Below the pieces are notes generated by a model. The model ran no database searches. It had not been told where the DNA came from and was given only the letters and a program-made list of their open reading frames with translations. A program made the translations under genes and the position numbers. Shown in pieces: positions 15,283 to 24,798 of a stretch of DNA of 24,842 nt (the first letter of the stretch is position 1; each line of letters opens with the position of its first letter). Source of the stretch: JAGQLF01 sp964635995 (lineage in GTDB: Bacteria > Patescibacteriota > Dojkabacteria > J137); contig CAZWRA010000019.1 in the NCBI GenBank assembly GCA_964635995.1, forward strand, positions 1 through 24,842, read 5' to 3'.

Positions 15283-15877
15283 AATCTTCTTCCTCAAAAT
15301 ATATTCCATTAAAGATGAAAGAAAGAAAGGTTGAAAAAATTAAAAGTGAAAATAAATACTCTCCAACAAGAATAACCCTTTGGTCGTTAATTCTATCACT
15401 AGGAACTAGAACAAAAGTATCTTCGCTAAAATTAGATTTGATCTTTTCAAGCTCCTCATCAGAAAGAGGGATACTACTATACTCTCCAGTATAATCTTGT
15501 AGAGGATTATTTAGAACTTCAATCAAATCTTCATAATTATCTATTTCACTTATTTTATTGATCTTTCCATAAAATTGATTAGAGCTTAAAGCTGCTCTAT
15601 TCTCAACAGAAATAATTAATTGATCTTTAAATTCATTTGTTGAAAAGTAATATTTTCCATCAAGATCTCGAGCAGTAAAAAAATTGTTTTGGGTAGCTTT
15701 GACAATTGCACGATCGTTATTACGAAGGGTAGGAATTATTTCAAAATCATCTTCACTATCAATTACAACCTCTTTAGCATTTAAATTCTTCTCAACAATA
15801 TCGAAAGATAAAATCGAACTTAAAATAAGCGAAAGTACGAATGCTATTAAAATGCTTCTTAAATTAAACTTAACCAT
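15281..15877 (-). CDS. Unknown two-TM membrane protein, 198 residues
   Basis: Not recognised. An N-terminal membrane segment or uncleaved signal anchor (residues 8-26, ILIAFVLSLILSSILSF) is followed by about 135 soluble, acidic residues, then a second membrane helix near the C terminus (about 169-191, VILVGEYLFSLLIFSTFLSFIF) and an acidic end (YFEEED). The middle region should therefore lie outside the membrane. The ATG (15877-15875) comes 1 nt after the stop of the Big_5/C39 gene, so it is the last member of that operon, followed by the terminator at 15256-15282. It may be an accessory of that protein. Confidence 0.62.
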   Translation of the reverse strand: MVKFNLRSILIAFVLSLILSSILSFDIVEKNLNAKEVVIDSEDDFEIIPTLRNNDRAIVKATQNNFFTARDLDGKYYFSTNEFKDQLIISVENRAALSSNQFYGKINKISEIDNYEDLIEVLNNPLQDYTGEYSSIPLSDEELEKIKSNFSEDTFVLVPSDRINDQRVILVGEYLFSLLIFSTFLSFIFNGIYFEEED

Positions 15878-15878
15878 A

Positions 15879-18113
15879 TTAATAAACTATAACAGCAGAT
15901 CTACCTGAATATGACCAATAAGCATCAAACGTTGCTCTATCAAGCCATAATCTTCCAAGCCAAGGATCAGAAATATAAAACGATTCAGGATTACTTGGAT
16001 TTCCTTGGAACCCAGTAACAATAGAACCATGCATACCATTAAATGCATATACATAAGTTCCGTCTTCTGCAGTCCAACTAATATTCTGACCTCCTCCCAC
16101 TCCATTATACCTCCAAATAATAACTGGATGTCCCTGTTCAACTGTAGCTGCTAAATCAGAAACATTCCATGAAGTTCTAGCTTCTGTACTTATACCTCTT
16201 GCAGCAAGTACTCTTTGAATTGGGGGAGCATAAACACCATAGCCCCAATCTCCATCTGCAGTCCCAACATATTCAACATAAGGATTTCCTACCCATTGAT
16301 CATTTTCTCTTCTATCGTTGTAACCTATCTCTGAAATTAAAGATGTTGCGTCAGCTCCTATTCCTTTCCATGCCATAATCATTATCGCTGTATAAATATT
16401 ACATGAGAAGCTTGTTTGTTGATAATAAATTGGAACATCGAATGCATAAACTCGGGGTCTTGTTGTAAAGAAGAATGTCATTGGCTGATCTGAATCTGTG
16501 CCATATAAACTTTTTACTCCAGCTTGTAGTGTAACAGTATAAGTTGTACTTAAATCTAGTGGATTATGAGGATCGAAAACTAACTTATTTCCATCCCATC
16601 CAAAATCTCCAGTGACTGCTGGAGAAATACTAAATTTTGCTTGGGCATCTTCTTTGTCAACTTCCTGATTTAATTCAATTGCTATATTCGTATTTGCATC
16701 AACATAAGTTGATTGATATTCAGGAAAGAAACTAATTGGTGAAACCTTTCCTATAGTTTTAAATTGAAATTCTAAATCATTTTCTAAAGTTCCACCTTTT
16801 TTACTTAAAGTACCAGCTTTAAACACAACTTTATATTGTGTATCTCGTTCGAACTCAGAACTATTATCATAAGTCATTGTCTGATCATCATCCCATACAA
16901 AAGTTCCTTCAATAAAAGGGTCTAAAACAAAATTGCTTTCAACTGATTGCTTATTCATTTCTTCTGCAAACTCAACTTTTAATTTATCTTCGACTCTAAC
17001 AACCTCTCCTGATGGATTAAAGCTATTTACTAAAGGTTCTTTTGTTGTTGTAAATTTAAACTCATGAATTATCCTATCTGTAGAGTATTCATTTAATTCA
17101 TTATTATGTACCATTACTGATTTCGGTTTTAAGGTCAGAGTCAAAATATACTCTGCATTTTGAGCAAGTGTTTGATTTGGCCTAATTTCGATTATTTTTG
17201 GATCCGAAGGAACTATTTCAAAATCAATGTTTGGCTCAATTGAAACATCATAATCAATTAAATTTTTTATTTCTGTATCAAATTCAAATGTTAAATTTTT
17301 ATTTCGATCAAAGTCAACTTGATCCTTTTCTGGGTAAGAACTAACTATTTGTGGAGTTTTAACAGCAAATAGCTCAAATCCGTACTCATGTTCAACATTG
17401 TCTGTAAGTTTATTAATTCCAGCTATGTAGGCTATAAATCTCGATTCAGGAAAAGGAGTTTCAGTTATATAAAACTTTCCAGTCCTCGTTAGTTCGTCAT
17501 TACCTAAATAGGACTCCCACTCCCATCTACCAAACAGATCGGGCACAATTGAAGGTTTCAGTTTATCTTTTCTGACTGGAACATTAATTTTTACAACTAT
17601 AGGTTCATTATAATTTTCTATATATCCTCCATTATTTGGAATTGTATATGAAAACTGAGGATGTTTTTTATAGTATGCAAGAAATACTATTAAGAACATA
17701 AAAATAACAGAGAGTATTACATAGAATAAAATAGCTTTAGTAGGAATCTTTATTTTTTTTAAGAATCTCTGACTTGAAAGTAGGATTATAAATGTTAATG
17801 ATGTTGAGCCTAAAAATACAAAAATTGAAAGATAAATATCAAAATCCACTGTTCGAATTGACTCTGTAATATCTTTAATTTGAAAACCTCCTAAGATAAG
17901 TGCAAAAGTACAGGAGAATATTATAAACAACAGGATAAATAAAGCTAATTTCTTTCTTCTTGATTTAAAAACACCTGAAAGAATAATATCTAGCTCCTTT
18001 TGAAAGAAATCTTTTATTCTTTCAAAGTTATCTTTAGTAAGTTTTTTATCTGACTTCTTTTTCTTTTCTTTTCCCATGTTTTTATTAAGTGTAGAATCAA
18101 GGTCAAAATTCAT
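15879..18113 (-). CDS. Membrane-anchored protein with Big_5 domains and a C39-type cysteine peptidase domain
   Basis: A 744-residue protein with a polar, Lys-rich cytoplasmic start (MGKEKKKKSDKK), three membrane helices within residues 50-155 (LALFILLFIIFSCTFALILG, DIYLSIFVFLGSTSLTFIILL, ILFYVILSVIFMFLIVFLAYY) and then an external part. Three to four bacterial Ig-like Big_5/SbsA units follow (VVSSYPEKDQVDFDRNKNLTFEF, LVNSFNPSGEVVRVEDKLKVEF, SFFPEYQSTYVDANTNIAIEL). From residue 560 a C39_2-type papain-fold domain appears, with the catalytic C571 (TSFSCNIYTAIMIMAW), H695 (GMHGSIVTGF) and D716 (ISDPWLG). It probably cleaves peptides or cell-wall material outside the cell; this is inferred from the fold. 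It lies 11 nt downstream of the acyltransferase fusion and 1 nt upstream of the 198-residue gene. Confidence 0.85.
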   Translation of the reverse strand: MNFDLDSTLNKNMGKEKKKKSDKKLTKDNFERIKDFFQKELDIILSGVFKSRRKKLALFILLFIIFSCTFALILGGFQIKDITESIRTVDFDIYLSIFVFLGSTSLTFIILLSSQRFLKKIKIPTKAILFYVILSVIFMFLIVFLAYYKKHPQFSYTIPNNGGYIENYNEPIVVKINVPVRKDKLKPSIVPDLFGRWEWESYLGNDELTRTGKFYITETPFPESRFIAYIAGINKLTDNVEHEYGFELFAVKTPQIVSSYPEKDQVDFDRNKNLTFEFDTEIKNLIDYDVSIEPNIDFEIVPSDPKIIEIRPNQTLAQNAEYILTLTLKPKSVMVHNNELNEYSTDRIIHEFKFTTTKEPLVNSFNPSGEVVRVEDKLKVEFAEEMNKQSVESNFVLDPFIEGTFVWDDDQTMTYDNSSEFERDTQYKVVFKAGTLSKKGGTLENDLEFQFKTIGKVSPISFFPEYQSTYVDANTNIAIELNQEVDKEDAQAKFSISPAVTGDFGWDGNKLVFDPHNPLDLSTTYTVTLQAGVKSLYGTDSDQPMTFFFTTRPRVYAFDVPIYYQQTSFSCNIYTAIMIMAWKGIGADATSLISEIGYNDRRENDQWVGNPYVEYVGTADGDWGYGVYAPPIQRVLAARGISTEARTSWNVSDLAATVEQGHPVIIWRYNGVGGGQNISWTAEDGTYVYAFNGMHGSIVTGFQGNPSNPESFYISDPWLGRLWLDRATFDAYWSYSGRSAVIVY

Positions 18114-18124
18114 TACGATACAGC

Positions 18125-21097
18125 TTAAAATAAGTTCAAACTATATTCATAATAAACTTTTTCTAAAGTAGAATAAACAGCGGGACCTTTGTCTTCTGAA
18201 TAATCATATTGATCTATGTAGCCCAGAAGCCCTCTAATCTTTTGTGAGTCAAAGGTTTTGAATTGATGTGGGTGACTTAGATAAGTTACGACCTGAGGTT
18301 CTTCCATTATTGTTTTATAATTCTGATTAAACCTACTTATCATTTCTTCAGCACTAAACCAATAAGAATCTGCTCCATTGTTAGGAAACTCCCATAAATC
18401 AAAATTTGGAGGAGCAGCTGAGTTAATGTCATCGATATTTGGTTGATATGGTTTTGTTGTTGCTGTTAAGTTCCAAGGAATTCTTGAACTAGCACCAATT
18501 GACGGATTTAATACTCCAGCAGTTCTTCCTGATGAATCAATTAATATTCCAACCTCTTCAAGTGCTTCTAAAACATTAGGTCCTGACATCCATGCTCCAG
18601 ATCTAAAAGCAAGTGGCATACCAATATTATTTTCTTCAAATTTTTCAATTGACCATTCAAAAATTTCAACTAAATCTTCAACACTGTAACTTTGTAACAT
18701 GTGTTCATCTCGTCCAATTCCAACTATTCCTGCTCCGCTAACTGGTTCTATTCCTACTTCATTAAGCAAATCTGGATATAAATGAATGTGTAATCCAATC
18801 TCTTCTCGATAAGTATTTCTTCTATTTATTACCCAATTTGTGTAATAAATTGCAAGTTCTCTTGAAACTGCGTTTCCTGTGTACTGATCAGTTACGTAAA
18901 TTCTCGGATTAAAATAATGAGTAAGTTTTACTCCGTATTTTGAAACAATGTCAGCAATGTCATTAAGATCTTCCTGATTTACTCCAAAACCTTCCCAGTC
19001 CATAGACCAGTTTACAAATATTGGGTATGAGATAAAAAATCTTTGTCTTTTGCTTTGTATTAATTGGATATCTTCATTAATCTCAATATCTGCAAGTTCT
19101 ATAAAATAAGTACCTACACTCAGCTCTCTTATTGGAATTGAATAATTTTTTCCTATTTCATTATAGTCATCTAGATTTCCAGATAATATTTCTTCTTGCT
19201 GTTCGTTAAGAATTTTGAATTCAACCATTTCTAATTCTGACATGTCGCTAGTTACTTCAAAGTTCAGAGAATCACCTCTTAAATCTTTAAAACCTCTTAA
19301 ATTCCATTTTCGCTCTAAATCTAAATTAATTTCTTTCAACATCAATCCGCTTATACCTGTATATTCTGCATTTCTAATATTGTTTAAGTCATCAAATTGA
19401 ACTCTTTCTGCTGGAAATTCATTTCCAAAATATAAGTAATATCTTGCACTTGAATCTTGATCTACCTTGAAAAAGATTGATGTAGCTGTTGTATCTGGGT
19501 TTTCAAAACCAGAAGCAATCTCAGTAAATCCTTCATCGAATTTTACAATCCTTAAGTCTTTTCCGTCAGGAAAGAATGATAAACCTTGTTCTATAAAATC
19601 AGAGTGGTTGATTTCTACTCTTATCCAATTCGTACTTCCTAAAAAATTATCTTTATCTACTAGAATTTCTACTTTACCGTAATATTCGTTATCCCACCAA
19701 TTTGAATCATTAGTTGAAAGATCTCTAGTCACTTCAGGAACAACTTCGTAATTTTCTACTTCAGCGTAAGCATTATTTCTAACAATAGCGTATCTGACAG
19801 TTAGAATGCTTAAAAGAAATAGTGATGTAAGAGCAAATTGGATTGATACATCTTTTTTAAAGAATAACTTTTTTATTCTATTAGTAATTATTATTAAGCC
19901 TACGCAAAGAAGAACTATTAATGCCCAAAGGACAACAATGATAGTAGGATCATCAATTAGATCAGTTTTATTTTCGTCAAAGACTGATTTAATAGAGAAA
20001 ATTAAAACTAAGTGCCAGAAGAAGAACCCGAGTGAATTTCTACTTACGAATTCAATGTATTTAGATAAAACTCCATTTTTTAATAATTTCTTAGAATCAA
20101 GGTACTCAAAGAATAATAAGAGTAATGATGATACAAAAAGACCAATTCCAATGAAAGTAACTGAAGGAGGGAATCTTCCTGTATATACAGAGTAATTTAA
20201 GAAAGTAATTGGAGTAACGAATTCATATATGAACGCGACACTAACAGTAAGCCCTCCGAGAACTGCCGCGACAACTCTTATGTCGTAAAGGGCTTTTATA
20301 TCGTTATTTAAATATCTTCTTAAAAGTAGTTTTCCTAGATAAATTCCTACAAAGAAAATCACAACATATTGAAGGACTGGAAATGTATGAATGTCGTTAT
20401 GACCTCCTAAAATAGCTTTAAGAATATTTAATCTCCTATCTCCGAAATCAATACTGAAAATTAAAAATCCTATTGAGTAAAAAATTGCTGAAGTTAGGGT
20501 TAATATTACAAGATTCTCAGATATTGCTTTATATATCTTTTTATAAAACAGAATAGAAATTGAAATAATAAAGAAAGGTAGAAGATATTCTGTATAAGGT
20601 GGAATCTTTTGGAAAAAGAATAATCTTACAAACTCTCTTACCCATTCAATAGAAATCTCTCCTGGAAATCCTAGATTAAAAGCCCATAGAGAAATAGTAG
20701 CTGTTAAATAATAAACTAGAAGGATATTAAGAGATTTTCTAACAATCTTAGAACCCTTTACCTTTTCAAAGCCATCTGTTGAAATGTATGTACTTCCTCC
20801 AGAAACAAACAAAAACAATGTAAAACATAAAGTCCCTCCTGCAAGGGAAATATATTCAATAAAATTATCATTTTTAAAGCTATAGAAAATGGAAGTTACA
20901 TGTGTAAATACCATTAATAAAATTGCAATAGACCTTAACCAGTCAAGAGACCTTATATCTATTTTTTCTTTTTTAAGTACCTTTTTTATTTTAGTCTTCC
21001 GAATAGAGCTGTATTTTCTATAAGTCTTAGGTTTATTACTTGTTGTTTCTTTCAATACAACTTTTTTAGTTTTTGTCTGACCAGGTGATTTTTTCAT
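18125..21097 (-). CDS. Acyltransferase / DUF2341-like / polysaccharide deacetylase fusion
   Basis: A 990-residue membrane protein. After a very basic cytoplasmic tail comes an acyltransferase-3/DUF1624-like module with about ten membrane helices (residues 50-435). It opens with SLDWLRSIAILLMVFTHV, which contains the conserved R and catalytic-type H66. Next is an external beta domain resembling DUF2341 (NWWDNEYYGKVEILV ... ARYYLYFGNE). The last 300 residues look like a NodB-type polysaccharide deacetylase or related glycosidase-fold domain: NWSMDWEGFG (D700, E702), EIGLHIHLYP (H770, H772), LAFRSGAWMSG (R832, W836) and YLSHPHQF (H942). The protein could both add and remove acyl groups on an exported glycan. 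The ATG lies inside the 3' end of the glycosyltransferase gene (32-nt overlap), so the two are translationally coupled. Confidence 0.82.
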   Translation of the reverse strand: MKKSPGQTKTKKVVLKETTSNKPKTYRKYSSIRKTKIKKVLKKEKIDIRSLDWLRSIAILLMVFTHVTSIFYSFKNDNFIEYISLAGGTLCFTLFLFVSGGSTYISTDGFEKVKGSKIVRKSLNILLVYYLTATISLWAFNLGFPGEISIEWVREFVRLFFFQKIPPYTEYLLPFFIISISILFYKKIYKAISENLVILTLTSAIFYSIGFLIFSIDFGDRRLNILKAILGGHNDIHTFPVLQYVVIFFVGIYLGKLLLRRYLNNDIKALYDIRVVAAVLGGLTVSVAFIYEFVTPITFLNYSVYTGRFPPSVTFIGIGLFVSSLLLLFFEYLDSKKLLKNGVLSKYIEFVSRNSLGFFFWHLVLIFSIKSVFDENKTDLIDDPTIIVVLWALIVLLCVGLIIITNRIKKLFFKKDVSIQFALTSLFLLSILTVRYAIVRNNAYAEVENYEVVPEVTRDLSTNDSNWWDNEYYGKVEILVDKDNFLGSTNWIRVEINHSDFIEQGLSFFPDGKDLRIVKFDEGFTEIASGFENPDTTATSIFFKVDQDSSARYYLYFGNEFPAERVQFDDLNNIRNAEYTGISGLMLKEINLDLERKWNLRGFKDLRGDSLNFEVTSDMSELEMVEFKILNEQQEEILSGNLDDYNEIGKNYSIPIRELSVGTYFIELADIEINEDIQLIQSKRQRFFISYPIFVNWSMDWEGFGVNQEDLNDIADIVSKYGVKLTHYFNPRIYVTDQYTGNAVSRELAIYYTNWVINRRNTYREEIGLHIHLYPDLLNEVGIEPVSGAGIVGIGRDEHMLQSYSVEDLVEIFEWSIEKFEENNIGMPLAFRSGAWMSGPNVLEALEEVGILIDSSGRTAGVLNPSIGASSRIPWNLTATTKPYQPNIDDINSAAPPNFDLWEFPNNGADSYWFSAEEMISRFNQNYKTIMEEPQVVTYLSHPHQFKTFDSQKIRGLLGYIDQYDYSEDKGPAVYSTLEKVYYEYSLNLF

Positions 21098-22484
21098 GAT
21101 GGTTATACTTCATAGCTAAATGCATTGCAGCATGAGCGTATGGAACATAACTAAAAACTAAAAGATTTATAATATTTAATGGTATTTCAAAAACTAATGT
21201 TTTAATAGTGTTAAAAATAGATTCTCCAATTTTAGAGTAGTAAAGAAGATAAAGTTTTGCTACAACCAATAACGCTACTAGCACTGGGAATAAACTAAAT
21301 AAACTGAAATTTATTCTAAGATCATTTCCAATATATGAGTAGAGAAATGACGAGATTATTGTTGTTATAAAGCTAATTTTTACTATTATCATGGACTCAA
21401 ATACTCTTATAGAATCTCTCAATTTTACCAAAATACCTATCTTTTTATTACTCCAAATTGTTTTTAAGCCTAAACTGAAAGCTATTATTCCATACCCCCA
21501 CCTATAAAACTGCTTATATTGTGAACTTAAATTTTGAAAAAATTCTGGCTCATATATTCCATGAACTGATATATGGGAATAAACAGGTATACATTTCCAA
21601 TTAGCATTAAAAAGCTTATAAGGCCTCCAATAAAAAGGTGTATCATCAATTCCAATAGAAGCATCCCAGTAATCAACTTTTTTTAAAGTCGATAGACTTA
21701 AGGAAAAACAAGAAAATGTATATCTTTTACTAGGTAAATATACTGAGGATGACAGAATAGATAAGGTTAGGGATGTAGAAATAATTTTGGAAAATAATCT
21801 AAGTTTTCTGTAATTATTCTGAACTTTATAAAATGCTGACTGAAAAAATCTTTTATGTTTATCTTTATTAGTTATCCACAAATAGCTTAAATTACTAAAA
21901 TATGTTGAGTGAAAAACGGTATCTGCGTCTGGAATAGTGACAATAGTATTCTTAGGATCAAGACTCTTAAATTTTTTGACAGCACTTGTAACTGCAAATT
22001 TTTTATTTGAGGCAGCTCCAGGAACCTCCCCTTCTAATGAATTTGGATGAGCACTAATTAAATAGTTAAATTTTTCTTTTTCAAATAGTTCTTTAACTTT
22101 TGCAACAACCCTTTTACTTAAATTTCGTTCCTCGAATGAAATAGAAATAATAATTTTCTCTTTTAAGTAATCTTGTTTTGAAATTGATTTAATAGTTGCT
22201 TCTAAAACTTCAAATGATTCTTTATTAACTGCAATAGCTATGAGATGGATTGGTAACTCTTCATTAATACTTCTTAATACATTTTTCCAATTAACTCTTT
22301 CTTTATTAAGAAGTATTAAAAATCCAACTATTGAAAAAATTACATATGTTGAAAGTTTATAAAATGAATAAAGTGCAATCAGAAAGAAAAAAATTATGAA
22401 CAACCTTATGTTTAAAAAGAAAAGTAGGACCGGCAAAACAGGTCCTAAGAAAAAAATAATAAAAGGAATTCTATTAAGAATCAT
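21066..22484 (-). CDS. Membrane family-2 glycosyltransferase
   Basis: A processive-type glycosyltransferase of 472 residues. Two N-terminal membrane helices (about 8-58) are followed by a cytoplasmic GT-A domain with the nucleotide-sugar motif TIPDADTVF (D186, D188). A later ..YKQFYRWGYG.. element corresponds to the (Q/R)XXRW acceptor-binding motif of GT2 synthases. Three to four C-terminal membrane helices (from ILVKLRDSIRV onward) complete the protein. It probably builds or extends an exported polysaccharide or glycolipid. Its end overlaps the acyltransferase/deacetylase gene by 32 nt and its start lies 38 nt from the end of the MFS gene, placing it in the same envelope operon. The predicted substrate is unknown. 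Confidence 0.85.
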   Translation of the reverse strand: MILNRIPFIIFFLGPVLPVLLFFLNIRLFIIFFFLIALYSFYKLSTYVIFSIVGFLILLNKERVNWKNVLRSINEELPIHLIAIAVNKESFEVLEATIKSISKQDYLKEKIIISISFEERNLSKRVVAKVKELFEKEKFNYLISAHPNSLEGEVPGAASNKKFAVTSAVKKFKSLDPKNTIVTIPDADTVFHSTYFSNLSYLWITNKDKHKRFFQSAFYKVQNNYRKLRLFSKIISTSLTLSILSSSVYLPSKRYTFSCFSLSLSTLKKVDYWDASIGIDDTPFYWRPYKLFNANWKCIPVYSHISVHGIYEPEFFQNLSSQYKQFYRWGYGIIAFSLGLKTIWSNKKIGILVKLRDSIRVFESMIIVKISFITTIISSFLYSYIGNDLRINFSLFSLFPVLVALLVVAKLYLLYYSKIGESIFNTIKTLVFEIPLNIINLLVFSYVPYAHAAMHLAMKYNHHEKITWSDKN

Positions 22485-22522
22485 TCATGAATTATTGTTG
22501 AAACTTAGTCTCAAGTCAATTA

Positions 22523-23832
22523 TTAGCTTACACTTTGATAGTGCTTTGATAGATTCTTATAAAACCTTGTTTGCATTACTAAAAGTGTAACACTTAATCC
22601 TATTACCCCAGCTAATGTAAACACTAAAGCTATACCTCTATCTGGTCTCGTTCCAAACCAGTTACCAATTAACTCTACTCCTCTTCCTGTTTTCATAAAT
22701 GGGATGAAGATAAGTTGAGTAATTGGACCTATTGCGAAAGCAGTAAGCGGTGATGCTGCCTGTTCTACACTTTGTGTAAATCCAAAAACTCTTCCTAGCT
22801 TATCTGGAGCTACAACTCTTTGAATGATTGTATGTTCAGATGCTTCAATAAATGGAGCAACACTTAAATAAATAAACATACCAATCATTAATAATATTGT
22901 TGATGAATTTAAAGTAAAAATGCAGCATACGGACCAGATAATTACATTAGCAATAAATAGTGTTCTAAGTGGATTCTTACCTAATCCGTATTTTGAAATA
23001 TAAAGCCCTCCAATAATAAAAGCTGTGCTTAATCCTCCCCATATAAATCCCCAAACTTGAACTGAGACTAAAGATAATCCATAAGCATCCATCAATGACA
23101 TAAAAACTCCTCCTAAGAAATTATTGAAGGTTGTGAAAAGAATTAATGGGAAGAGCCCTGGAACACTTCCAACAATTTTTAATGTTTCCCTAATATTCAT
23201 TTTTTCTTGTGGGGTTTCTTCTGTTTCTTTAACTTTATCATCTACTTGTTTATTTGGAATATTAATAGTTTGTAAGTGAATAATAGAGAAAAATGTCAAA
23301 ATTACAGCAAATAATAAGACCAAGAACATTCCTGAATGTCCTACAAGAATCCCGCTAAATACTGAAACAACAAAGAAAGATAATCCAGAAACCATTCCAG
23401 CTAATCCATTAGCTTTATCTAGATTTTCTTTTTTAACCATTAATGGAATTATCGCAGCTAAAGCGATATTTCTTATATTCCCTACATTTACTCCGCTTAG
23501 AATTAATACTACATAAACCCATAGAAATGGATCTGAAGGATTTGTAAAACCATCTTCACCTATTATTTGGTAAATAAAAAAACAAATTGAGAATATTATT
23601 AAGGATAAAACACTAGATATAATCATTAATCTTTTTTATTGTACTTATCTACAAGATTTCCGAATTGAAAACCTGTTGCTGCTGTTGCTACTAAAAAAAT
23701 ATCTGAAATAACAGAAGTAACTGTAACCGACTCAGTTTGTAAATATAAAAAGAAAATTAAAGCAAACCAGACTGTAAAGTTAACAATTGAGGTCACTAAA
23801 ATATTACCTAGGAGTGTATAAAAGGTTTTCAT
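22523..23832 (-). CDS. MFS transporter, one frameshift
   Basis: Two overlapping frames make one major-facilitator protein of about 435 residues. The first (ATG 23832 to TAA 23628) gives the first two helices and ends GNLVDKYNKKD. The second begins at ATG 23626 with MIISSVLSLIIFSICFF. The break is at a run of six A (minus strand, 23637-23632). With a seventh A the text becomes GNLVDKYNKKRLMIISSVLSL, which is exactly the MFS motif A loop (G..aD...rk.lmi). The rest shows about ten further helices and a long charged central loop (NKQVDDKVKETEETPQEKMN), as usual between helices 6 and 7. Resembles the MFS_3 type (drug or macrolide exporter-like), but the substrate is unknown. It heads the envelope cluster and may serve export. 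Confidence 0.85.
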
Positions 23833-23851
23833 AAAAATTTTTTGTTAAATA

Positions 23852-24277
23852 TTAGGAAATATCTGGCATGTTAACGTCAGCTGGTTTTTCACCACTAAAA
23901 TAAATAAATTCCCACATATGACCATTAATGTCATAGAAACTTTCACCGTACATCCATCCATAGTCATATGGAGGGTTTGCAACTGTTCCACCTAATTCAA
24001 TAGCCTTTTTAACTAGATTAGAAACTTGCTCTTTTGTATCACAATTTAGAGCAATAATTGACCCTATATGCGTTTCGTTATTTATAATTTCTTTTTTTGT
24101 AAATCGTTTAAAAGATTCATGATTAAGCATCATTATTGTAATATCTTCACTTACAACCATTGCTGTAGATTTATCATCAGTAAATTCCATATTGAATTCA
24201 AAGCCTAGCTCTTTAAAGTAATCCATTGTTTCTTTTAAATCATTAATTGGAATATTCAAATATATTTGTTTATTCAT
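23852..24277 (-). CDS. VOC (glyoxalase/bleomycin-resistance) family protein
   Basis: A 141-residue protein with the paired beta-alpha-beta-beta-beta modules of the vicinal oxygen chelate fold. It starts IYLNIPINDLKETMDYFKELGFEFN, has a middle ITIMMLNHESF strand, and ends GESFYDINGHMWEFIYF, where the final E is a typical metal ligand. Close in style to the PhnB/YaeR-like stand-alone VOC proteins; the specific substrate cannot be told. Its ATG overlaps the TGA of the DUF1697 gene (ATGA, 24277-24274), indicating translational coupling. It is followed by the MFS gene 19 nt later. Confidence 0.88.
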   Translation of the reverse strand: MNKQIYLNIPINDLKETMDYFKELGFEFNMEFTDDKSTAMVVSEDITIMMLNHESFKRFTKKEIINNETHIGSIIALNCDTKEQVSNLVKKAIELGGTVANPPYDYGWMYGESFYDINGHMWEFIYFSGEKPADVNMPDIS

Positions 24278-24789
24278 TTTATGGATGTAAGAATTAATTT
24301 TTTATAAATTTTTTCTATTGCAGGAAATCCTCTTGTAGTTACATCTTTCCCAAAAGTTTTATCTAAAAATTGCATTAGATCTTGTGAAGATGCATTATCC
24401 AAATTCACAGTACTAATTACATTTTTATTTTTCAAATCTAATATTCTGAAAGACTCTGATTTTACAGGAAATTCTAAGGAATTAACAGCACTATAACCTA
24501 AAAAAGAGATATAAGCTTTTTCGTTTTTACCTAAATGGACTTCTTTAAAAGGATTTTCTTCTATTAGAGTCTTAATCTCTCCGCTTGTTCGTAATGTTGT
24601 TCTGGGATTAAATCCGAATTCTTTTTCGAATGCTTTATTAATTTCATTTGCTATTTTTCTTAAATCACTCGATTCTGTAGAGAAAATAATATTTCCGCTA
24701 GCTAGAACTGAGGAAATATCTTTAAAACCAATCTTACTAGAAACAGAAATTATATCTGACATTTTAGTAGATGGATTTCTCCCACTATT
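24274..24789 (-). pseudogene. DUF1697 protein lacking its first residues
   Basis: Residues from the ATG at 24762 match DUF1697 (GFKDISSVLASGNIIFST, FEKEFGFNPRTTLRT, ENPFKEVHLG). The family normally begins about 20-25 residues earlier with LRGIN.G...v.M. In-frame codons upstream of the ATG still read NSGRNPSTKM (24789 down), which fits that missing N terminus, but a TAA follows at 24795-24793 and an IS-like end begins at 24799. The gene thus appears to have lost roughly its first ten codons to an insertion. The remaining frame (162 codons from ATG 24762) could still be translated as a shortened protein. The role of DUF1697 is not known. It is coupled to the VOC gene by an ATGA overlap. Confidence 0.72.
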
Positions 24790-24798
24790 AGTTTAAAA

